Source: Chromera velia (Eukaryota > Sar > Chromeraceae). From it: DNA of 25,315 nucleotides. The notes under the pieces were generated by a model. The model did no database searches. It saw nothing but the letters and a program-made list of their open reading frames with translations, and was not told the origin of the DNA. The stretch lies in contig JAHBMJ010001239.1 in assembly GCA_018398765.1 (NCBI GenBank), positions 8,585-33,899 of the forward strand. Direction: 5' to 3'. The position numbers were made by a program, and so were the translations under genes. This document shows, in pieces, positions 19,390 to 25,315 of the stretch. Each line of letters opens with the position of its first letter. Positions within the stretch are counted from its first letter, which is position 1.

Positions 19390-21612
19390 CTATGCTGTCA
19401 GCGAGGCAAAATCCGTTCTTCCTGCTAGTCTATCTCTCGTGTCCCAAATCCATTTCATTCCAGCCCTCTGGAAGTACTCCACATAGTCCCTCGTGACCTT
19501 GTCACGCTCCTCCAACAAATCCACGTCCACCTCCACAGGCTCCCACCCTTCCGTCAGCTGAGCCATCAGAGAGGGATCGAGGCGGGCGTGCGACGAGGAG
19601 GGTCTCAAGGGAAGACGCACGCCTTCAGAAGAACCCACCCGCCTCACCCTATAGCCATACCGATTCAGAACCTCTATGACTGACCGACACCCCGCCAACT
19701 GAGTCTCTCCCGGACCGTCGAAAGGAGTAGTCGGCGCTGGACAGGGGAGCAAGTGTGCAGCTCCAACGGCAAAAAGCGGGACCGGCCTCTCGCTCGTGGT
19801 CGAAGGCCCAGTCTCTCCCTTCTTCCCTTCTTTTCTCAACACCAATCGAATTTTCTGCAGAAGCTTTCTGACCCCTGCGAACGGCCCCCGCCCCCCCCAC
19901 GCCCTCTGCTCATGAAGAGCCGACAAAGTGTCCAAGACCATCACTATACGGGCACCCATCGCTTCGTTCCTTCCCGCGAGCAACCAGCGCATCAACATAC
20001 TCTGCGCACGTGCCCCATTCACCATTTCTAAAGAAGCTCCTCCATCTACGCCCCCAATTCCTTCCTCTCTCTCCTCTTCTTCTTCAGCCAAGGAAAACCC
20101 GTCGCCATCCCCGTGCCGCCTAACTGCTTTTGCCTTTGCCTGCGCTACCGCTGTAGCCTGAGAATCCGCAAAAACCGATCGGATCTCTGGGTATCTCTCA
20201 GCTAGTTTCTCCACTCTTTGATGAAGTGCCCCTCCCTCCTCCGCCTCCTTGATTAGCGTGTCATCCACACCCCACTCCAACCCACCCGTGATTACAGCAA
20301 AGAACTCATCGTCTCCCGACAGCCACGCACGCGCAATGGCACACCCGGGACCGCCAATGCACGAAGCCTCGGGAGGGGGCACTTTTGTGAAGCCGGCAGT
20401 CTGCCTCTCGAGGTGGGAGAGAATGGCCACAAGAACGTCCAACTGCTCGGGGACAGACAGACCCACGGAGACCCTGCACAAGCGGGAAGAAGAAAAAGAG
20501 AACAAACAAGAAACAGAAGAAAACGATTCTCAATACTTGAAGCAAGACCGAGCCACTGTCGCAGTCACATCAGATCACCAACCAAATGTCTGACTCACTT
20601 GTCTGGCTCATCCCTGAGGACGTCTAACCCGGCCTGGGGAGGTCCCCCCCATTGCAGCACTGACGCCTGTACTTCTGGGTCTTCAAGTGACCACAGTGGA
20701 TGCTCCTTCCTCCTTCCCTTCGGTCCCCTCAGACCTCCGTCTTGTTCCCCCTGTCTCCTGCGGTTTGTGTGCACGTTCCCCAGATACGCATCCAGCGTCT
20801 GACCCTTGGAGGCGAGGAACCAGGGGGCCATTGCGCGCTGTTCCAACAACAGGGACAGAGTCATGGCCATGGCAACGAAAGTCATCTTGTCGAGCATCAT
20901 GAGAAGATCGGGCTTCCCTGGGCTGAAGGGGTTCCCGGCCTGTCCGGGGCCTCCCAGGAGATTCAAGAACTGGTCTAGCTGGGCGAACGTCTCCGGCCTC
21001 CACTCTCTGAGGATGGAGAGGGACGACTGCCCATCTCTGCGCAGAGAACAGCTCTGTACCTGCATGATCTGCACGCAAAAGCCACAAACGAGGTTTGTTA
21101 CTTCAGGAAGACAAAAATACAGCTGAGCCGAGAGTCTGAGAGGGTGTGGCAGAGAGGAAAGAGTCAAAAGAATCAGAAAATGACGTGGGCACTGCCGCTT
21201 GCCTCACTGTCTGTGTGACAGACTCTGACTGACTGACATGAGACATGTTCAACTCGAGAAAGACGGCATCGGGCTTCAACCGCTCCAGTTCCTCGTTGAT
21301 CCTGTCCAGCCCTGGGCCTTCGAGAACCTTATACGGCAAGTGGGCGGTTCCCAGGAGCGCTGCCACGGTTTCGTTGTCTTTGGACACCTGCAGGCAGTTA
21401 GCCAGGGCTTGGTTTTGTCTCAAAGACAGCTCGGGAAGCGGTGGAGACGTGGAGAGACAAGGAGACGGCTCTACACCTACCTCCCACAGAAAGGGGTTCC
21501 AGGGCTCTCCGTCGAGTGCCACACTCAATGCAGTAGAATCAGGAGATGCACTGCAGCCCCACACTAGAAGGCAAACGGCAAGGTGCCGCATCATCAATCC
21601 GGACATCGGCAT
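19390..21612 (-). CDS. TraB/GumN/TIKI-family protein with signal peptide, four exons, 621 aa
   Basis: Exons (minus strand): 21612-21481, 21387-21208, 21068-20599, 20473-19390 (TAG stop), summing to 1866 nt with consistent phases; donors GTAGGT, GTGAGG, GTGAGT. ATG 21612 is preceded two codons upstream by an in-frame TAG. A hydrophobic stretch (MRHLAVCLLVWGCSAS, about residues 8-23) looks like a signal peptide, so the protein should enter the secretory pathway. Family hallmarks: NPFLWE next to a first GxxH motif (G57-T-A-H60), DAVFLELN with E89, TLDAYL in the middle, RN (429-430) in an AGRNEAMGARI helix, and a second GxxH (G498-A-A-H501) followed by VIEVLNRYGYRVRRV. In animal TIKI these residues bind the metal of a membrane-associated metalloprotease; in bacteria and most eukaryotes the role is unknown. 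Removing the 93-nt first intron is what brings FLWEV next to the first GxxH segment. An acidic insert (AEEEEEREEG) lies at about 390-399. Catalytic activity is inferred, not shown. Confidence 0.85.
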
Positions 21613-22016
21613 TCTCTAAAACTTCAGCCGTCTCCTCCACCCGGTGAAGAGGTACCGCGATACTTTTCACGCCCTTCGATGGATCCCAAGACTTTCTGCC
21701 TGAGAGATAGAAGACAGAACAGCGATCCAACAAATAAATGAACTACAGAAGTACAGTTTGTTTCCTGAAAGTTCACAGCGGTTAAGTAGCTACAGCTGTC
21801 AGAGCTCTCCAATGATGCAAGCCCGCGGCCGCGGGTGCGCGCGTGGCCCGCGGCCCGCGCGGGCCGCGCGGCGGCACATTTTGGATTTCAGAATTAATGT
21901 GATTTGTGTGGCAGATCCAAGGAAGAAGTCTGTTCACAGAGGCTGATTGTCAACGGTCCCGCGTCAAAAGGGAACTGCGTATACGTCCGCCGTGTGCTAC
22001 GTGCCATCCTGTTTGC
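21613..22016. promoter_or_regulatory. Divergent promoter interval with GC-palindrome block
   Basis: The TraB-family gene leaves leftward from 21612 and the next gene rightward from about 22017. The 56-bp block 21821-21876 has only two non-G/C bases. It contains a perfect 14-bp palindrome CCCGCGGCCGCGGG (21822-21835) and a perfect 20-bp palindrome at 21849-21868 centred on GCGC. The flanks are of ordinary composition. Both start codons are within about 210 bp of it, so a shared control element is a reasonable inference. Confidence 0.5.
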
Positions 22017-25000
22017 ATGATTTGCAAGGTGAGCCAGAACTTTCATTCTCTGGCGAGAGCTCCAGCTTGTCGAGACGTCGACACCGTCCTGAACACGTCT
22101 CCGTCTCCGCTGCTTTGAAATCGCACTTTCAAGGTCTCTGATTACCCGCAGCAACCATGGAGTTCCAGGAGGAAGCGGCTGATTCGATTAGAGGACGAAG
22201 AGATACCGGTATCTGCAGCGGAGAGGATATCCGCAGTGCCTCCCAGCAGAGTGTGCAGGTCCGTGAGACACGAAGATTGGCATTCAGACACTCCGCTTTC
22301 AAAAAAGTTGTCCCGCTGGGGATTGAACCCAGAACCTTCAGAGTCAGAGTCTGACGTGATAGCCATTACACCACGGGACACTGTGTCTATGGATGCAATA
22401 CAATGCATATGAGCTTCCTTGAGGCGCCCTGTCCTCTGTCACACACATCGATGGAAAGAAGAAGGCTGTCTCTAAAGCTCCCGCGTCTCCCTTCTTATCG
22501 AAGCTCAACAAGAGACGCTCTTAACAGCATTGCTCAAAACATTTGAGAGCTATCCACTGGAGTTTTCCTCCTCTTGTTATGTGCAGAGAGAGGGCCTTCA
22601 AGAGGCTCATGAGGGCTGCGGTGGGTGGGAAGAATTGGAGACGGTTGACAGAGGTGCAAGGTCGTCTACGAGACACGAACGTCCCCTCGTGGCTGCAGGG
22701 TCTCGCCTCTCTCGTGTGGGGGCGGCAGTGGCTGCAGCCAGAAGACGAATGCGCATGTCTCAGCAGGCAGGCACGAACAGGGACGTCATGATGGAGGTGA
22801 GCATGCGGCCTGTTCGTGTGTGCATGGGTGCAGTCCCATCCCGACAGTGGGATTTACTCGTGCGTGGGTGGATTTAGGGAAATGTGTTCCTTGTCTGCTC
22901 TAAGCAGTGTGGACTTAGGGAAAAGCAGGTGTTCTTGTGTGCGTCCAAGCGTATGAAGGGGGACTATTCATGAAAAGGATGTGAATTTCCGCCTGTTTCT
23001 GCTCCCCTCTCTCCCACAGGACCGGGAAGAAGACTGGGAACGCCCGGAGCCATCTTGGCCTCGGCATGCCGACTCGCCGCCTGGAAATTCTGTGCCTTGT
23101 TTTTCATTTTGGTCTGTCCCCGCTGCTGCTGCTGCTAGATCTGGGGGTGGGGATGGCAGAGAAGGAGGCGGGGAGGAGTTGCAAGAGCAGGAGGGGAGAG
23201 GGGGGGTTCCTGGGGGTTCAAAAGAAGGTTGTGGGGGTTCAATGGGATCTGCTGAATTTGGAGCAGAAAGCCCGGACTCGGACGTGGGCTTTCAGAGAGA
23301 GGCGTGGAGGGCTGTCGAAAGGGAGGTGGAGGCCTCAGAGGGCAGAGGAAGAGGTGATGTGGGTGTGTGTACCACACGACGACATGCGCCAGACGGTTTC
23401 TCTCCCGTACATTCCACAGACAGAGGATTAGAGGCTGGGAGGAAAAGGAAGGGGAAGAGCAGTTCTCTTCTTTCTCCTCTTGATGAAGACTCCTCCAAAG
23501 AGGTGACTGAGTGCCCCTCTTTCGATGAAGGAGGGAGACAGAAAGAGAGAAAGACCGAAGAGGCCAATGCAGCCGAAGGAGGAAAGGTCTCCTGTGTCTG
23601 TCCACCTGCTTCTTTTACTGGAGGAACAAAAGTTTTGAAGCGTCCACGCACACTCAAGGGTCTCTCAGCGCAGGAGAGCGGACCCTCGTGTTCCCTCTCG
23701 CCCCAGACGGGTGGTGCCGGCGTGGCGACGAGACGATCCAGTCGTCTGGCTGCCGTTCGAAGTGCTGCCCAAAAGTCTGAGGCTAAGGGCCGCACACAGA
23801 AGGAAGCAAGAGGTCGAATCAGGGGGCGTGCGCGTGTGTCGTCATTATCAGCTGCTGCCGTTCATGAGGGGGACCAAGAGGAAGACAGACAGCAGGGCGC
23901 TTGTACTGTTTCTCCTCAGCCGAACAGGAGGAGAGAAAGGGAGGCCTTTTCGAATCTCGAGGGAAGGTTTCAGGGGGGAACCGGGGGTTATTGTGAGGAA
24001 GAGGGGGGGCTCCCCCGGGTTTCTGAGGGAGGGGAGAAAGCAGTCCCACCCTCTCCTCGGCAGGCGGACGGCGGCCTGGTCAGACGATCTGCCCGCCTTG
24101 CTGGTCGACCCAATCCCTCCCGGAGGCCCGCACCCCGGGAGGTTTCTGTTGATAGTTCAGAGGGGGGTTCTTCCTCTGAGTCATCTGAGTCTTCTGACGA
24201 GTCTGAGAATGACTGTCGTGAGGATTCCGACTGGAATGAGTCTGTGAGTGGGGAGGGCAAGAGGTCGAGTGACAGTGACGAAGAGACCGGAGAGAGTTCA
24301 GATGGAGAAGAGGACGAAGAGGACCTGGAGAGCTTGTGGGAGGATGAAGCAGATTCTAGGCTTCCGTCTGAGAGAGCCGGAAGGAGGCGGCAGTCGGGAG
24401 TGGAAGTTCAGCAGGAAGAGGAAGCAGGAGGAGGAGGGGGAGAAGGAGGACCCCTCCACTGCAACCACCGGTCAGTCCGTGGGGCAATCATTCGGGCCAT
24501 TGCGAAAAAGCCCCTTTTTTTTTTGTTTCATTTTGAGCTTTCATGAATGTATTTCCAATTATTTCATTTGCTGCTCGCAGATGCGTTCGAGTGAGGTCCA
24601 TGCGCATCTGTGATGCCCATCTGAGTGTTTTCATCCGTCTCAGCTTGTGCACTTCGAGCCTTACCTTGTCTGCATCTTACTCATATGCCCTTGCGTGCAT
24701 TTTCGACGGTTTGCACGTGTGCTTGACTATTTTCTAAGTGAAGAGATAAAAACTGCCAATTGTACCCTTGTCACAGCCGAGGAGACACATACAAGCACGC
24801 AGACGCCACGACAGACCCCATCACCTGCGAGCCTCTCGACAAGTTGCACGTCGATTTTGTGTCTCCAGACGGGCAATTCAAGGCGTGCTTCAACACACGG
24901 GTTGGTGGGTGGGTGTCTCTCTTGGTCATCTGTTCATGTACGTCTATGTTCTGAGATTGGCCGGGCACTGAAGGTGGAAGAGCCCCTACTTGAACGCATC

Positions 25001-25315
25001 CAGAAGACAGACAGAGAGTCACGCTCGATCGTCATACTGGTCTGATACTGGAGCCTGTCTGAAATGATTTCGACAGATTTCCAGACGGGCTCACTTTTCT
25101 TTCTCTTGTTTCTGCCCCCTCCTGCAGACCCTGGTTGACATGGCTCGCACCAAAGGGTTCTTCTGTCTTGCCCCCGCATTCTATGAAGGTGCCGATCCGA
25201 ATACTTCCAGAGGGCGAAGGTGGCTCCATCAAGTGGCCTCTGTTCTACGAGAACAGGGGCGGTCGGAAGCTGCTGGAAGGGTTGAGAGGGGGGAGGTGCC
25301 GTCTGTCCAGGAGAT
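22017..25315 (+). CDS. Acidic nuclear-type protein with RRS[SA]RLA motifs and DPITCEPL segment (3' end outside window)
   Basis: Modelled exons: 22017-22028 (MICK), 22152-22262, 22587-22796, 23020-24470, 24777-24900, 25128 to beyond 25315. Donors are GTGAGC, GTGAGA, GTGAGC, GTCAGT, GTTGGT; the first three junctions are phase 0 and the fourth is phase 2, and all frames agree. The frame is also open upstream of 22017 to 21903 (PPCATCHPVCMICK, Cys-rich), so an earlier exon may exist. Exon 2 is basic (SSRRKRLIRLEDEE). The large exon 23020-24470 is disordered: Gly/Glu-rich, two basic motifs RRSSRLA (23731-23751) and RRSARLA (24082-24102), then a Ser/Asp/Glu-rich acidic domain to about 24360. The last two exons give TTDPITCEPLDKLHVDF, then DGQFKACFNTR and TLVDMARTKGFFCLAPAF, which look like a folded domain; DPITCEPL is faintly reminiscent of U-box/RING-type starts. 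Alternating basic and acidic segments suggest a chromatin or nuclear protein; this is inference. I do not recognise the family. Confidence 0.6.
22301..22306 (-). terminator. Pol III terminator of tRNA-Gln
   Basis: Six A on the plus strand, read as TTTTTT on the tRNA strand, one base after the discriminator position. This is the standard Pol III stop signal. Confidence 0.9.
22308..22380 (-). tRNA. tRNA-Gln (anticodon CTG)
   Basis: Read on the minus strand this folds into a full cloverleaf: acceptor TGTCCCG/CGGGACA (7 bp), 3-bp D stem GTG/CAC with GG in the loop, anticodon stem TCAGA/TCTGA with loop CTCTGAC, variable loop AGGTT, T stem CTGGG/CCCAG with loop TTCAATC, and discriminator A. Anticodon CTG decodes CAG (Gln). 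Internal Pol III promoters are visible: A box TGGTGTAATGG and B box GGTTCAATCC. No intron and no encoded CCA, as expected for a nuclear eukaryotic gene. The first pair is U1-A72, unusual for eukaryotic cytosolic tRNA-Gln, which normally has G1. The gene lies antisense within intron 2 (22263-22586) of the plus-strand gene. Confidence 0.93.

Noticed and set aside
23135..23795. Minus-strand ORFs of 156 and 167 codons
   Set aside because: They are antisense to the large Glu/Arg-rich exon 23020-24470 and have shadow composition (Leu/Pro/Ser-rich).

Overview
The window is eukaryotic nuclear DNA: multi-exon genes with GT-AG introns of about 90-660 nt, pyrimidine-tract acceptors, many simple-sequence arrays, a Pol III tRNA gene with A and B boxes, and long non-coding stretches. 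Mixed base composition, tetranucleotide arrays, GCATGC motifs in a presumed promoter and an algal/bacterial-type biotin enzyme make me think of an alveolate, possibly a chromerid alga such as Chromera. That assignment is inference only. Exon boundaries were placed by hand from splice signals and reading phase; most introns are strongly supported, and exact edges are flagged where alternatives exist.

Layout. (1) 144-911 (+): last three exons of a START-like lipid-transfer domain protein whose 5' part lies outside the window. (2) 912-3269: convergent intergenic DNA with an AT-rich patch and a fold-back palindrome. (3) 3270-12863 (-): one very large gene, modelled as nine exons and about 2276 residues, with a charged, disordered N-terminus and a long helical remainder; I do not recognise the family. 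(4) 12864-13483: shared divergent promoter with clustered GCATGC motifs. (5) 13484-14806 (+): intronless 8-amino-7-oxononanoate synthase (BioF-like, biotin pathway). (6) 14807-19389: 4.6 kb without a convincing gene, holding simple repeats and two related short inverted-repeat elements. (7) 19390-21612 (-): four-exon, 621-residue TraB/GumN/TIKI-family protein with a likely signal peptide. (8) 21613-22016: divergent promoter interval with a 56-bp nearly pure G+C block containing two perfect palindromes. (9) 22017 to beyond 25315 (+): multi-exon acidic, basic-patch nuclear-type protein with two RRS[SA]RLA motifs and a DPITCEPL segment. A tRNA-Gln(CTG) gene lies antisense inside its second intron.

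The protein genes strictly alternate in strand, giving convergent, divergent, convergent, divergent pairs. They do not form a shared pathway that I can see. I found no CRISPR array and no prokaryotic operon. The most unusual items are the intronless Bacteroidetes-like BioF gene, the GC palindrome block, the inverted-repeat element pair, the tRNA nested in an intron, and 5' splice sites embedded in GGTC arrays.
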